Part shown: piece by piece, positions 23,281-34,600 of the stretch
How positions within the stretch are numbered: position 1 is the first letter of the stretch
Layout: every line of letters begins with the position of its first letter
Source: Amia ocellicauda
Taxonomy: Eukaryota; Chordata; Actinopteri; Amiiformes; Amiidae
Reading direction: 5' to 3'
Assembly (NCBI RefSeq): GCF_036373705.1
Contig: NC_089863.1
Location: forward strand, 32,386,227-32,450,226
DNA: 64,000 nt
Program-made: the position numbers and the translations under genes
The notes under the pieces: generated by a model
What the model was told of the DNA's origin: nothing
The model's database searches: none
The model's input: the letters and a program-made list of their open reading frames with translations, nothing else

Positions 23281-23290
23281 TGGTAAATGA
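22064..23290 (+). pseudogene. L2-like LINE reverse transcriptase remnant
   Basis: Two adjacent frames (22064-22501 and 22544-23290) cover the RT domain: PLLKKSSADPNQRQHYRPIS, then LDLSAAFDTIDHKILL, GVPQGLVLGPILFSLYMLPL, and the catalytic box as YTDD (usual YADD) in FHSYTDDTQLY. A single stop at 22501 separates them where a Gln codon is expected before LDLSAAF. After the thumb (FVTSRLDYCNAILSG) the frame ends prematurely at a junction with a CR1 fragment. Confidence 0.82.
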
Positions 23291-23412
23291 CTGGTTTCTA
23301 ACTCAATTTGTCAGGGAACCAACCAGGGAGAGTGCATGCATTGACTTGGTATTTTCAAATGTCAGAGTCAGAGTCAGAGGGACACTAGTTCGAGAAACAA
23401 TGGCAAAGAGGA
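23281..23412 (+). mobile_element. CR1 endonuclease fragment
   Basis: The plus strand encodes [20 protein letters not shown] then a GTLVRETMAK-like stretch, matching the endonuclease end seen on the minus strand at 4010-4337. It is joined directly to the LINE before it, with an in-frame GTCAGA triplication near 23362. Confidence 0.75.
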
Positions 23413-23808
23413 TGGTACATTTATTCATATGGTGTGGACCTATCCAAAATTGGTGAGCTTCTGGTCTATGGTGGTGGATTCTATATCCAAAATTATTGGA
23501 ATTGTTGTCCAGTGGGACCCAAAGTTGTGTCTTTTAAACTATTTCAGTAACACTTCATGGAATAAACCCATGCAAGGATTGATATCAGTAGGATATATGA
23601 TGACAACTCATTACAATCAACTGGATGGACATTAACACAAATACCCAGGACTTTTGACTTTGTTCAAAATGCTGATGCTTGAGAAAATGTCCTAGCAGAT
23701 GTGTATAATGAAAAACATATAATCTGGAACCAAATTGTAAAAATTATAAAGGACACTCCAGTCTATCCTGTATTAGATCCTAGATTTACTGGACAAGGTA
23801 CATATTCC

Positions 23809-23810
<2 letters not shown>
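23413..23810 (+). mobile_element. L1-type LINE ORF2 C-terminal fragment
   Basis: The frame from 23429 reads MVWTYPKLVSFWSMV, then DPKLCLLNYF and LISVGYMM, the C-terminal region of fish L1-group ORF2 after the Cys-rich motif. The flanking part to 23810 is probably L1 3' sequence but untranslatable. Confidence 0.65.

Positions 23811-23842
<32 letters not shown>
23811..23842. repeat. TA microsatellite
   Basis: TA tract into which the following family B Tc1 copy inserted. Confidence 0.9.
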
Positions 23843-23843
<1 letters not shown>

Positions 23844-23848
<5 letters not shown>

Positions 23849-25065
23849 TCACCTAAAGGATTATTGGGAACACCTGTTCAATTTCTCATTAATGCAATTA
23901 TCTAACCAACCAATCACATGGCAGTTGCTTCAATGCATTTAGGGGTGTGGTCCTGGTCAAGACAATCTCCTGAACTCCAAACTGAATGTCTGAATGGGAA
24001 AGAAAGGTGATTTAAGCAATTTTGAGCGTGGCATGGTTGTTGGTGCCAGACAGGCCGGTCTGAGTATTTCACAATCTGCTCAGTTACTGGGATTTTCACG
24101 CACAACCATTTCTAGGGTTTACAAAGAATGGTGTGAAAAGGGAAAAACATCCAGTATGCGGCAGTCCTGTGGGCGAAAATGCCTTGTTGATGCTAGAGGT
24201 CAGAGGAGAATGGGCCGACTGATTCAAGCTGATAGAAGAGCAACTTTGACTGAAATAACCACTCGTTACAACCGAGATATTCAGCAAAGCATTTGTGAAG
24301 CCACAACACGTACAACCTTGAGGCGGATGGGCTACAACAGCAGAAGACCCCACCGGGTACCACTCATCTCCACTACAAATAGGAAAAAGAGGCTACAATT
24401 TGCACAAGCTCACCAAAATTGGACAGTTGAAGACTGGAAAAATGTTGTCTGGTCTGTGAGTCTCGATTTCTGTTGAGACATTCAGATGGTAGAGTCAGAA
24501 TTTGGCGTAAACAGAATGAGAACATGGATCCATCATGCCTTGTTACTACTGTGCAGGCTGGTGGTGGTGGTGTAATGGTGTGGGGGATGTTTTCTTGGCA
24601 CACTTTAGGCCCCTTAGTGCCAATTGGGCATCGTTTAAATGCCACAGCCTACCTGAGCATTGTTTCTGACCATGTCCATCCCTTTATGACCACCATGTAC
24701 CCATCCTCTGATGGCTACTTCCAGCAGGATAATGCACCATGTCACAAAGGTCGAATCATTTCAAATTGGTTTCTTGAACATGACAATGAGTTCACTGTAC
24801 TAAACTGGCCCCCACAGTCACCAGATCTCAACCCAATAGAGCATCTTTGGGATGTGGTGGAACGGGAGCTTCGTGCCCTGGATGTGCATCCCACAAATCT
24901 CCATCAACTGCAAGATGCTATCCTATCAATATGGGCCAACATTTCTAAAGAATGCTTTCAGCACCTTGTTGAATCAATGCCACGTAGAATTAAGGCAGTT
25001 CTGAAGGCGAAAGGGGGTCAAACACAGTATTAGTATGGTGTTCCTAATAATCCTTTAGGTGAGTG
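23844..25065 (+). mobile_element. Tc1 family B (DD36E) element with frameshift
   Basis: Terminal repeats CACTCACCTAAAGGATTATT and its inverse at 25036-25065 bound a near-complete element. It matches the intact copy at 48169-49389 along its length. A one-base loss in the WSDES codons (TGGTCTGTGAG against TGGTCTGATGAG) splits the transposase frame. Confidence 0.92.
23994..25033 (+). pseudogene. DD36E Tc1 transposase, frameshifted
   Basis: The first frame (23994-24476) covers the paired-type HTH region (SQSAQLLGFSRTTISRVY) and ends just after WSV, where the first catalytic Asp should be. The second (24473-25033) resumes at the RHSDGRVRIWR block and retains QQDNAPCH and [10 protein letters not shown] with 36 residues between the second Asp and the Glu. 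A single missing base explains the break, so the copy is recent but dead. Confidence 0.9.
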
Positions 25066-25083
25066 TATATATATATGTATGTG

Positions 25084-25610
25084 CCTATTTGTAGTGGAGA
25101 TGAGTGGTACCCGGTGGGGTCTTCTGCTGTTGTAGCCCATCCGCCTCAACGTTGTACGTGTTGTGGCTTCACAAATGCTTTGCTGCATACCTCGGTTGTA
25201 ACGAGTGGTTATTTCAGTCAAAGTTGCTCTTCTATCAGCTTGAATCAGTCGGCCCATTCTCCTCTGACCTCTAGCATCAACAAGGCATTTTCGCCCACAG
25301 GACTGCCACATACTGGATCTTTTTCCCTTTTCACACCATTCTTTGTAAACCCTAGAAATGGTTGTGCGTGAAAATCCCAGTAACTGAGCAGATTGTGAAA
25401 TACTCAGACCGGCCCGTCTGGCACCAACAACCATGCCATGCTCAAAATTGCTTAAATCACCTTTCTTTCCCATTCAGAAATTCAGTTTGGAGTTCAGGAG
25501 ATTGTCTTGACCAGGACCACACCCCTAAATGCAACTGCCATGTGATTGGTTGGTTAGATAATTGCATTAATGAGAAATTGAACAGGTGTTCCTACTAATC
25601 CTTTAGGTGA

Positions 25611-25613
<3 letters not shown>
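25084..25613 (-). mobile_element. Tc1 family B 5' half in inverse orientation
   Basis: Starts at its terminal repeat (25613) and runs leftward through the HTH half of the transposase to the ISTTNR codons, then stops abruptly at 25084, 18 bp from the end of the preceding plus-strand copy. Both outer ends of the pair therefore carry the same 5' terminal repeat in inverted orientation. Confidence 0.9.
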
Positions 25614-25677
<64 letters not shown>

Positions 25678-25690
25678 TATATATTTCACC
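25614..25690. repeat. TA microsatellite
   Basis: About 60 bp of TA repeats between two Tc1 elements. Confidence 0.92.
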
Positions 25691-25895
25691 ACCTACAGTG
25701 ATCCCCTGCTGATTTTGTATGTTTGCCCACTGACAAAGAAATGATCAGTCTATAATTTTAATGGTAGGTGTATTTTAACAGTGAGAGACAGAATAACAAC
25801 AAAAAAATCCAGAAAAACGCATTTCAAAAAAGTTATAAATTGATTGATGTTATAGATTGATGTTAATGAGGGAAATAAGTATTTGACCCCTTGAC

Positions 25896-26909
25896 TTAGT
25901 ACTTGGTGGCAAAACCCTTTTTGGCAATCACAGAGGTCAGACGTTTCTTGTAGTTGGCCACCAGGTTTGCACACATCTCAGGAGGGATTTTGTCCCACTC
26001 CTCTTTGCAGATCCTCTCCAAGTCATTAAGGTTTCGAGGCTGACGTTTGGCAACTCGAACCTTCAGCTCCCTCCACAGATTTTCTATGGGATTAAGGTCT
26101 GGAGACTGGCTAGGCCACTCCAGGACCTTAATGTGCTTCTTCTTGAGCCACTCCTTTGTTGCCTTGGCTGTGTGGTTTGGGTCATTGTCATGCTGGAATA
26201 CCCATCCACGACCCATTTTCAATGCCCTGGCTGAGGGAAGGAGGTTCTCACCCAAGATTTGACGGTACATGGCCCCGTCCATCGTCCCTTTGATGCGGTG
26301 CAGTTGTTCTGTCCCCTTAGCAGAAAAACACACCCAAAGCATAATGTTTCCACCTCCATGTTTGACGGTGGGGATGGTGTTCTTGGGGTCATTCCTCCTC
26401 CTCCAAACACGGCAAGTTGAGTTGATGCCAAAGAGCTCGATTTTGGTCTCATCTGACCACAACACTTTCACCCAATTCTCCTCTGAATCATTCAGATGTT
26501 CATTGGCAAACTTCAGATGGGCCTGTACATGTGCTTTCTTGAGCAGGGGGAACTTGCGGGCGCTGCAGGATTTCAGTCCTTCACGGCGTAGTGTGTTACC
26601 AATTGTTTTCTTGATGACTATGGTCCCAGCTGCCTTGAGATCATTAACAAGATCCTCCGGTGTAGTTCTGAGCTGATTCCTCACCGTTCTCATGATCATT
26701 GAAACTCCACGAGGTGAGATCTTGCATGGAGCCCCAGACCGAGGGAGACTGACAGTTATTTTGTGTTTCTTCCATTTGCGAATTATCGCACCAACTGTTG
26801 TCACCTTCTCACCAAGCTGCTTGGCGATGGTCTTGTAGCCCATTCCAGCCTTGTGTAGGTCTACAATCTTGTCCCTGACACCCTTAGACAGCTCTTTGGT
26901 CTTGGCCAT
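25896..26909 (-). CDS. Tc1 family C transposase (DD34E), full-length open frame
   Basis: 337 residues with no stop, the usual length for this Tc1 group. It would bind the terminal repeats through a paired-like HTH domain (residues about 1-110; [20 protein letters not shown]) and cut/join DNA with a DDE catalytic core: D153 (WSDE), D241 (QHDNDP) and E276 (PIENLW), 34 residues between the last two. Two substitutions stand out against copy 50303-51083: V193 replaces the Gly after MLW, and E201 replaces a Gly. Those and the damaged left terminus make current activity doubtful. The start was chosen at [10 protein letters not shown], matching family members. Confidence 0.9.
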   Translation of the reverse strand: MAKTKELSKGVRDKIVDLHKAGMGYKTIAKQLGEKVTTVGAIIRKWKKHKITVSLPRSGAPCKISPRGVSMIMRTVRNQLRTTPEDLVNDLKAAGTIVIKKTIGNTLRREGLKSCSARKFPLLKKAHVQAHLKFANEHLNDSEENWVKVLWSDETKIELFGINSTCRVWRRRNDPKNTIPTVKHGGGNIMLWVCFSAKGTEQLHRIKGTMDGAMYRQILGENLLPSARALKMGRGWVFQHDNDPNHTAKATKEWLKKKHIKVLEWPSQSPDLNPIENLWRELKVRVAKRQPRNLNDLERICKEEWDKIPPEMCANLVANYKKRLTSVIAKKGFATKY

Positions 26910-27021
26910 GGTGGAGAGTTTGGAATCTGATTGATTGATTGATTGCTTCTGTGGACAGGTGTCTTTTATACAGGTAACGAGCTGAGCTCTTTAAGAGAGT
27001 GCTCCTAATCTCAGCTCGTTA

Positions 27022-28820
27022 TTCATATTATTATTATTTTTATTTCTTGGCAGATGTCCTTATCCAGGGCGACTTACAACATAAGTGCAAACAAAGTGCA
27101 AACAAAGTGCAAAAATACAGAGAAGTACAAGGCATCAATCATTACAAATTCAACTTTAGATAGAACATAGCAATTCAAAATAATACATTTTACAAATAAT
27201 ACCAATTTACAATTTACACAAGTACAGTAAGAGACTTCCTACATCCTGGACGGTGAAAGCTAAGTGCTGTCAAGATGTAGAGTTATAGACGAGGGCTACG
27301 GGAAAGGGAGCAGAAGGAGGAAAACAATCAAGAATGCGAGGAGCATAAAAGCTGAAGTGGTATCTAGCAGGGATAGAGGACTAATATTACAAGTGCTGTC
27401 GGAAGAGATGCGTCTTGAGTAAGCACCGGAATGAGGTCAAGGACTCTGCTGTTTTGACTTCGGTGGGCAGGTCGTTCCACCACTTAGGAGCCAGGGATGA
27501 GAGGAGGCAGAGCTAGCCTTCTGGCACTGGAGGAGCGCAGTGGTCTGGTTGGGTTGTATGGAGAGACGAGTGACTGAAGGTAGCTTGGTGCAGTGTGGTC
27601 AAGACAGCGGTAGGTGAGGGTCAAAGTCTTGAACTGAATGCGTGCCACTATCGGGAGCCAGTGGAGGGAGTGGAGCAGTGGAGTAGCGTGTGCGAATCGT
27701 GGCAGAGAGAATACCAGACGAGCCGCAGAGTTCTGGATGAGCTGGAGTGGGCGGGTAGTGGATGCAGGCAGGCCGGCCAGGAGGGAGTTGCAGTAGTCCA
27801 GGCGGGAGAGGACCAGTGACTGGACAAGTAGCTGAGTTGAGTAGTCGGTGAGAAAGGGACGGATCCGGTGTATGTTGCTCAGGAAGAATCTGCAGGTGCG
27901 CGTGGTGATGTGCTGGGAGTAGGAGAGCGCAGGATCGAGGGTGACTCCTAGATTTTTAGCGGAAGAAGAAGGAGAGAGTGTGGTGGATTCCAAGGGAATC
28001 GAGATGGGGAGGTCAGCAGAAGGTGAGGAAGAGTGGGGGAAAAAGAGAAGATCTGATTTGGAGAGGTTGAGTTTGAGGTGGTGCGAGTGCATCCAGGCGG
28101 AAATGGCAGACAAGCAGGAAGAGATGTGTGAGGGGATGAGAGGGTCAGAAGAGGGAAAAGACAGGAAGATCTGGGCATTATCAGCGTAGAAGTGGTAGGA
28201 GAAACCATGGGAAGCGATGAGGGGGCCCAGGGAGCGAGTGTAGAGAGAACAGGAGCGGGCCCAGGACGGAGCCTTGGGGAACGCCTGTGAGGAGAGGTTG
28301 GGGGGTGGATAAGGAGCCTCGCCATGTCACTTGGTAGGACCGGTCACTGAGGTAGGAGGAGAACCAGGTGAGAGCAGTCCCAGAGATCCCAAGGTCAGCG
28401 AGGCAGGAGAGGAGGATGGAGTGATCAACGGTGTAAAATGCTGCAGAGAGGTCAAGGAGGATGAGGACTGAGGAGAGGGAGGCTGCCCAAGCATGGCTGA
28501 GGGAGTCAGTGACAGCCAGGAGAGCCGTCTCAGTGGAGTGAGCTGTGCGGAAGCCGGATTGCAGAGGATCAAGGAGTGAGTGTTGGGACAGAAAGTCCGA
28601 AAGCTGACGGTGGACCGCCCGCTCGAGAGTCTTGGAGAGGAAGGGAAGTAGGGAGACAGGGCGGTAGTTATGAGGAGAGGTGGCATCAAGGGTTGGTTTC
28701 TTGAGCAGTGGGATGACAGCAGCTTGTTTAAATGCAGAGGGGAAACAGCCAGAGAGGAGTGAGGAGTTGAGGAGGGAGGAGATGAAGGGGAGAAGATCAG
28801 GAGCGGTTGCTTGGAAGAGA
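27022..28820 (-). mobile_element. L2-type LINE, 5'-truncated, nested in Tc1 family C
   Basis: The 3' end at the left shows the L2 signature (CTTGGCAGATGTCCTTATCC in plus orientation) followed by AT-rich trinucleotides. CGTTA occurs at both borders (27017-27021, 28821-28825), a probable target duplication. The uninterrupted Tc1 sequence at 57100-57110 shows the empty site. Confidence 0.9.
27484..28800 (-). pseudogene. L2 reverse transcriptase, degenerate
   Basis: Minus-strand frames run from [16 protein letters not shown] through LLDLSAAF, a [18 protein letters not shown] block, [27 protein letters not shown] and LDYCNSLLAGLP to the end YLQSLVSPYNPTRPLRSS. The catalytic YADD is YADN, so the second metal-binding Asp is lost. 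Frame breaks occur near 28325 and 28113. Confidence 0.85.
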
Positions 28821-29067
28821 CGTTACCGGTATAAAAGACACCTGCGAGCCAGAAATCTTGCTGATTGATAGGGGATCGAATACTTATTTCCCTCATTAAC
28901 ATGCAAATCAATTTATAACGTTTTTGAAATGCGTTTTTCTGGATTTATTTGTTATTCTGTCTCTCACTGTTAAAATACACCTACCATTAAAATCATTGAT
29001 CATTTCTTTGTCAGTGGGCAAATGTACAAAATCAGCAGGGGATCAAATACTTTTTTCCCTCACTGTA

Positions 29068-30054
29068 ATTATTATATTTCAATTTTGTAATTTTGTTTGT
29101 TTGACCTATACCATCCTGTACATTTAATCATGTTCATGTACATTCGTATTCTGTTATCATCTGTAAACAAACTTTACTAATACAATTGTTTGCTAAAATT
29201 TTGAAATAGTATTTTTTCTGATTTAATCTTGTAAAATGTGATCAAAAACGAATTTTACTTATGTTTATACTCATATATACTCAAATTGTAAATGTTTTAC
29301 TTTGTTGCCTATAATTTGTTACTGCTTATAATATTCGATAGAGTGTGGGTTCAAGTTTAGATTTTTCATGGCTACACAATATTTTTATCATTCTTTAATA
29401 ATTTTATGTAGTGATTTGGAGTTCTATTAATATAACTACATTGATGAGGTGCCTTTGATCTGCTTAGTTATTTACATAAATGTGTATAACAGTTTGTTGT
29501 TTTACTGTAATAAATGAAACCTGGTTAAATATGCTATGATGTTTTTAAAGTAATCCATGACAATTTATTCGTTATGTTTACCTGTGCAAGAATTATGTGT
29601 TCAGTCTGCGTCAGTTTGAAACTGAAAAAAATGAATTGAACACAAACCTCTTGCTAAACACGGGTGCATGGTGACTTTGTAGAGGCAAATTGCTGCAGAC
29701 AGTTAGGGATCTGTTACCTGAAGGCAAGGAGTTTCTGTATATTTTTAATGCCCATTGCTTGGTACAAGATGTCCATTTATTTAATAAGGTGTTGGTTCAG
29801 TTATAAAATAGAATCAATCTGGAGTTCTGTTTAAGCACCACTGCTTTTCTATTTATATAAGTGATTTAGATACTGCAATAGTTGGTAAATGATAAAAACA
29901 CAACATTAGAAGGCGTAATGAACACTAAGAAACCGCAAAGGAGATACAAAAAGACTTAAGATATTGTTCAGTTTGGGGAAGACACATACCAAATTAAATT
30001 AAGGCAAGAACAGAGTAATAAATGCATGTAGCAATGTCTATTATATGTTAAAGA
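29068..30054. other. Unassigned AT-rich stretch
   Basis: Very AT-rich. It could include LINE 3' sequence but no motif allows assignment. It lies between the Tc1 insertion and the left edge of duplication unit B. Confidence 0.35.
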
Positions 30055-30722
30055 TTGGGGGGACTGAAGAGGACATGGGTGTTTATGTAATTGGGTTATA
30101 GTCTTCCTCTAGACAGTGTGGGGGGGGCTTATGTCGGACCCACTTCCTTCAAGAAACAGCTGGATGAATTTCTTGGATGCTAAAGTTATAAGTATGCAAA
30201 TTAATGAGCTACATTAACCTGGATGGGACCTCCTCTCATTTGTAACATTTCTTATGTTATTATGTCTTTAAAATTATGGTAAACAAGATGAAATAGATAA
30301 TCTTGCTGGACGAATTTCATTTCTAGAATTTCCTTTGATTTAGTTATAATAAGCAAGCAATAAGCAATAAGGATGTGATTTTCAATGTTATTTGCTTAGT
30401 GAAACTATTTGCTTTTTCAAAGTATATTAATTTGAAAGTGATGAAAAAAAATAAGTGATAAAATTCTTTAAAATAAATGAAACATTTTATTCCATTAAAA
30501 AATTATATTTAACAAGGTGAATTCTCTTCTTTTTTATTACATGAATGCTTAATAACTTTCATTGCAATCTAAATAATGGCCGGAGTACTGTAACTTTAAA
30601 ATAAACAAAAACATATACCATATTTGATTAAATATTATGTTGAATTACATAATACTATGTTATAGAAAGAACATTTCATACTATTGTGTATCCAGTAACC
30701 CTAATTCAGTGGCTCACAGTAT
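30055..30722. repeat. Left end of S100 duplication unit B
   Basis: Paralogous to 560-1262, including the same CR1 3' relic (30127-30260) and the ACAGTATTGATATAGAATGT block. Confidence 0.75.
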
Positions 30723-30987
30723 TGATATAGAATGTATTTTCAGATTCCCTTTGTTCCTGATGTGACTCCACACTGGTTGCTCAGTGTTGTCTAGTGGGAA
30801 CAGTTAAGGGGATGGGGGTGTGGGAGATAAATTTGGAGAAATTAGTCTAAAGCAGTGTATTCCGAAACTGTCCTAAGATAGCACAAGATCATGTATTTTA
30901 AAATCTGCATAACATTGTACAAGAAAATATGCACATCTTGCATTAAAAAAACAAACAGGGACATGTTATTAGTGGACAATGTATTCA

Positions 30988-31349
30988 TCCATCCATCTTT
31001 AATAACCACTTCATAAAGTACAGGGTGGCGCTGAGCCAGAGTTTAACCTCTTGTACACAGGTTGAAAGACAGGATACACCCTGCTCGTGACACCTGTCCA
31101 TTGCAGGGCAGCACTAATGTACACACACACACACAGACACACACACAAGAACAGGGTGATTTAGAGTAGCTGCTCAGGTTGATCAACATGTCTTTGGGAT
31201 GTGGAAGGAAACCAGAGCTCCTGGAGAAAACCAACCGAGCCATGGGGATAATATGCAAACTTCATGCAGACAGACACCCAGGGCCAGAATAAAACATAGG
31301 TCCCAGGAGTTGTGAGGCAGTGCTAACCACTATGCCACCTTGCTCCCCT
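30988..31349 (-). mobile_element. tRNA-derived SINE (copy B)
   Basis: On the minus strand it begins with a tRNA-like head (GGTGGCATAGTGGTTAGCAC, then CTCACAACTCCTGGGACC), continues with the conserved body (GTTTGCATATTATCCCCATG, TTTCCTTCCACATCCCAAAG) and ends in a GGATGGATGAA tail. An internal TG/CA run expanded near 31120-31145. It is the fuller of the two paralogous copies. Confidence 0.85.
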
Positions 31350-31481
31350 AATAGGGAATGTTACGCAACATAATATAAATGAACAGGTGCCAGTTAGGTC
31401 AATACCCTGAACTGGATAAAGGGCATCAAGGATGTTTTGGAAAACACTGGTCTAATGGATTCTTGCTCCCCATTCAGGGTT

Positions 31482-31652
31482 TTACGAGAGCTGGCAACCA
31501 CACTTTGCAGATTTGTCTTGGCTGGTCAGGCCATGCTGAGATGTAGCCAGTTGCTGAATTAATCCCCAGAACTCTTTAAAGGTGATCCCCTCGCTGTCCT
31601 TGATGTTCAGCTTCTTCATCAGGTCTCCCATGAGCTGGTCATCATTAACACC
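31482..31652 (-). CDS. S100 paralogue B, exon 3
   Basis: The acceptor CTCTGACAG precedes 31652; the stop TAA is at 31482-31484. There are 57 codons including the stop. It carries a one-codon insertion relative to A just before the terminal Cys (KCGCQLS against KSCQIL), and the Cys four from the end is kept. Confidence 0.85.
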   Translation of the reverse strand, partial: GVNDDQLMGDLMKKLNIKDSEGITFKEFWGLIQQLATSQHGLTSQDKSAKCGCQLS

Positions 31653-34600
31653 CTGTCAGAGGTAAAAGAATGCATCAGAACACTGCCTGTGGGCTTCAGA
31701 CATTCCAGACACCAAAATGATCATTTTGTCATGCATTACAATCATCACTTGAAAAATTTATTAATTTGCTGCCCATTTTCATATGAGCACAAATTTAGGG
31801 TAGCACAGTATCACTTCCACTTGTTTTTAAAATGTTATTTAAAGTCAGTTATCTTACTGTGGATTATCAAAAGTTTTGATCAGTTCCAAAGAAAGTAATG
31901 AGGTGAGAAGCATACAATTATACTGGGGCACACTGAATACAGATTCAGTTGAAAATGGATGGTTATATTTAAAAAATATACTACTAGAGGCTCAGGAGAA
32001 ATTTGTACCAAAACTTAGCAAATTGAGGACCAAAAAAATTGGCCAAAATGGTTTAATAGAATCATGTAAAAAATATAAAGAGAAAGAAAATGTTGTATAG
32101 CGCATACAAAGGGGATAGAGATTAAACAAAATACAAAGAATATATACAATTGCAAAGTGATGTTAAGAGAGGGATCAGGAAAGCAAAGAGGGAAATAGAA
32201 AGAAACAGCTATTGGAGCTAAAACTAATGCAAAGATCTTTTTTCAATACTATAACAGCAAGAGGTCAATAAAGGAGGAAGTAAAACAACTAAAGGGGAAA
32301 AACTGAAGTATCTTAGAAAAATAACAAGATGTGGCAAATTTTCTAAATTAGTACATCACAGGTTAACAACAAACAAATCACCTGGGCCAGATGGTATTTT
32401 TCCAAAAGTACTTAAAGAAATTTGGGAAATTATTTATAGGCCGCTAACTCAAATATTCCAAATGACACTTAGAACAGGGGATGTGCCAACTGATTGGAAA
32501 GCTGCAAATGTCATACCAATCCACAAGAGAGGGGCCAAAACTGAGCCAGGAAATTACAGACCAATCCGTCTCACCTGCATTACTTGTAACATTTTTGAAA
32601 AAATGATTAGACAGAAAATAGAAGAGCATCTTAATGAAAACCCTATTTTTTGTCGTATTCAACATGGGTTTAGATGATGCAGATCATGTCTTACTAATGT
32701 ATTAAAGTTTTTTGAACATGCAACTGCAGCTGTAGATCACATGAAAGCATATGATATGATATACTTAGATTTTCAGAAAGCTTTTGATAAGGTTCCACAC
32801 CAAAGGTAATGCTCTAGAGGCAGTTCAGAGGCAAGCAACCAGACTTATTCCAGGTCTGAGGGGAATGTCCTACTCAGAGAGACTGAGGGAACTGAACCTT
32901 TTCACCCTGGAGCAGAGGATACTACATGAGGACTTGATTCAAGTCTTCAAAATCATGAAAGGCATCGACCACATCAAACCAGAGGAGCTTTTCCAGATCT
33001 GCAGGGACACAAATGGAAATTGGGCTTCAAGGCATTCAAGACAGAAAACAGGAGACTTCTTCGCACAGAGAGTCATCATAATCTGGAACAAACTCCTCAG
33101 CAATGTGGTTGAAGCTGAAACCTGAACCTGAACCAACACAGAAAAAGTCTGTCAGCTAGCTGACGTTACTCACACAAAATGTGGAGCCATATAGTTGGAG
33201 TTACTAAGCCAGTGACCAGTATGTGGACTAGAGTTGAGTGATAATAAAAAAAAAAACATACCACCGATGATAGACACCCAAACATCGCGATATCCGATAT
33301 TATTGCCTGGTGAGTGGGGGGAGTGTTACCCAGCTAGAACGGCGTGTCGGGGTGTTCACCATTGCTGTAGTAGACCCGAGGAACAATAAAAATGGACGCC
33401 CAGGCGTCAAAAATATCTGGAGGCGCGGGCATGGTGCAGGTGCAGGACGGGGTGGGGCAGGCTCGTGCAACAATTGTTTACTGCTTATCAACTTCTACAT
33501 TTATGTCAATCATTACTGCTGTAGACCTGAATAACATCAAAAATTGACTTGTTTCTGGCCAAACGAGAAGGGCGAGCCACAGGACATAACTGAGGTGATT
33601 TGACGCCTATGCAAAAACAGATATCTGCCAAAGATGCCCAAACAACAAATCTTCATTCTTATCTCTGTTACCATCACCCCGCTGAATTTGCCATATTGTC
33701 TCGACGTTCAGCAGCTTAATTTTCAAAACCAGGTACCAGTCAACAGCAACCAGTACAAACAGCTTTTTCTAAAACTAATAAATATAAAAGGGATAGAGCA
33801 AGGTGGGTACAGTGAACTGCTGCAGTTACACGGTACTTGGCAAAGGAAATAGTTTCATTTCACACTGTAGAAAAGGACATTTAAAGAGATGCTGCACACC
33901 TTTGATCACCAGTATGAGCTGCCTAGAAGAACCTTCTCCAAGAACGCCATTCCTGAACTCTACAACAAAGTACGGGATGACGTTACCTATGCTGTCAAGA
34001 AAGCGGACTTCTTGGCATTAACTACAGATATGTGGTCCAGTGCTGACATGACAAAACAGAAAATGGTGGCGCGGATCTTGGAGCAAGCCCCAGCAATTAG
34101 ACGGGTCTTTGTGGATGACTGACGGACTCAACCCAATCTGACTTGGCAGGACATCAGCATCCTCAAATCAGTGAATGTGGTGCATTCACACATTCGTTGA
34201 TTTCACGGACATTCTCTCAGGAGAGACAGACTTAAAGGTCCCGTCTCTTCTGCCCATGCTGAGACTAATTAAGAATTAGGTCCTAAATGTAAACGAAGAA
34301 GACTTGCAGCTCACAAATGCCATCAAAACAACATTGTAGAGCACTTTGAGGCAAAATATGAAAAAGCAGCAACGAAGGACATAATGCGCAAAGCTGCGTT
34401 TCTTGATCCAAGATACCGGGGGGGATCACATTGAAGAGGCGTTACTTGATGACATTATCAGGCACTTAGAAAGGGAGATGACAGCGTTCTACCAACAGAG
34501 CCAGCCATCCAGCCAGCCTCAAAGAGAAGAGGAGGAGGGAGCTGGTCAGCCAACACATGCCAAAAAAACAAAAAAACTCTTGGCAGTCTATTGGGGAAAG

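Larger units (their letters stand above)
25694..29067 (-). mobile_element. Tc1 family C (DD34E, IR/DR type) carrying an L2 insertion
   Basis: The right end has an outer repeat (TACTTTTTTCCCTCACTGTA, to 29067) and an inner repeat (ATACTTATTTCCCTCATTAA near 28880), an IR/DR layout like that of Sleeping Beauty-type elements. At the left end the inner repeat is near 25866-25888, while the outer repeat has lost about 17 bp (ACAGTGATCCCCTG). The transposase frame is 25896-26909. An L2 LINE at 27022-28820 splits the 5' untranslated part. Confidence 0.92.

Noticed and set aside
26047..26676. Plus-strand frames opposite the family C transposase
   Set aside because: Shadows of the 337-residue minus-strand transposase.
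28680..28868. Plus-strand purine-rich frames
   Set aside because: Antisense to L2 reverse transcriptase; no domain.
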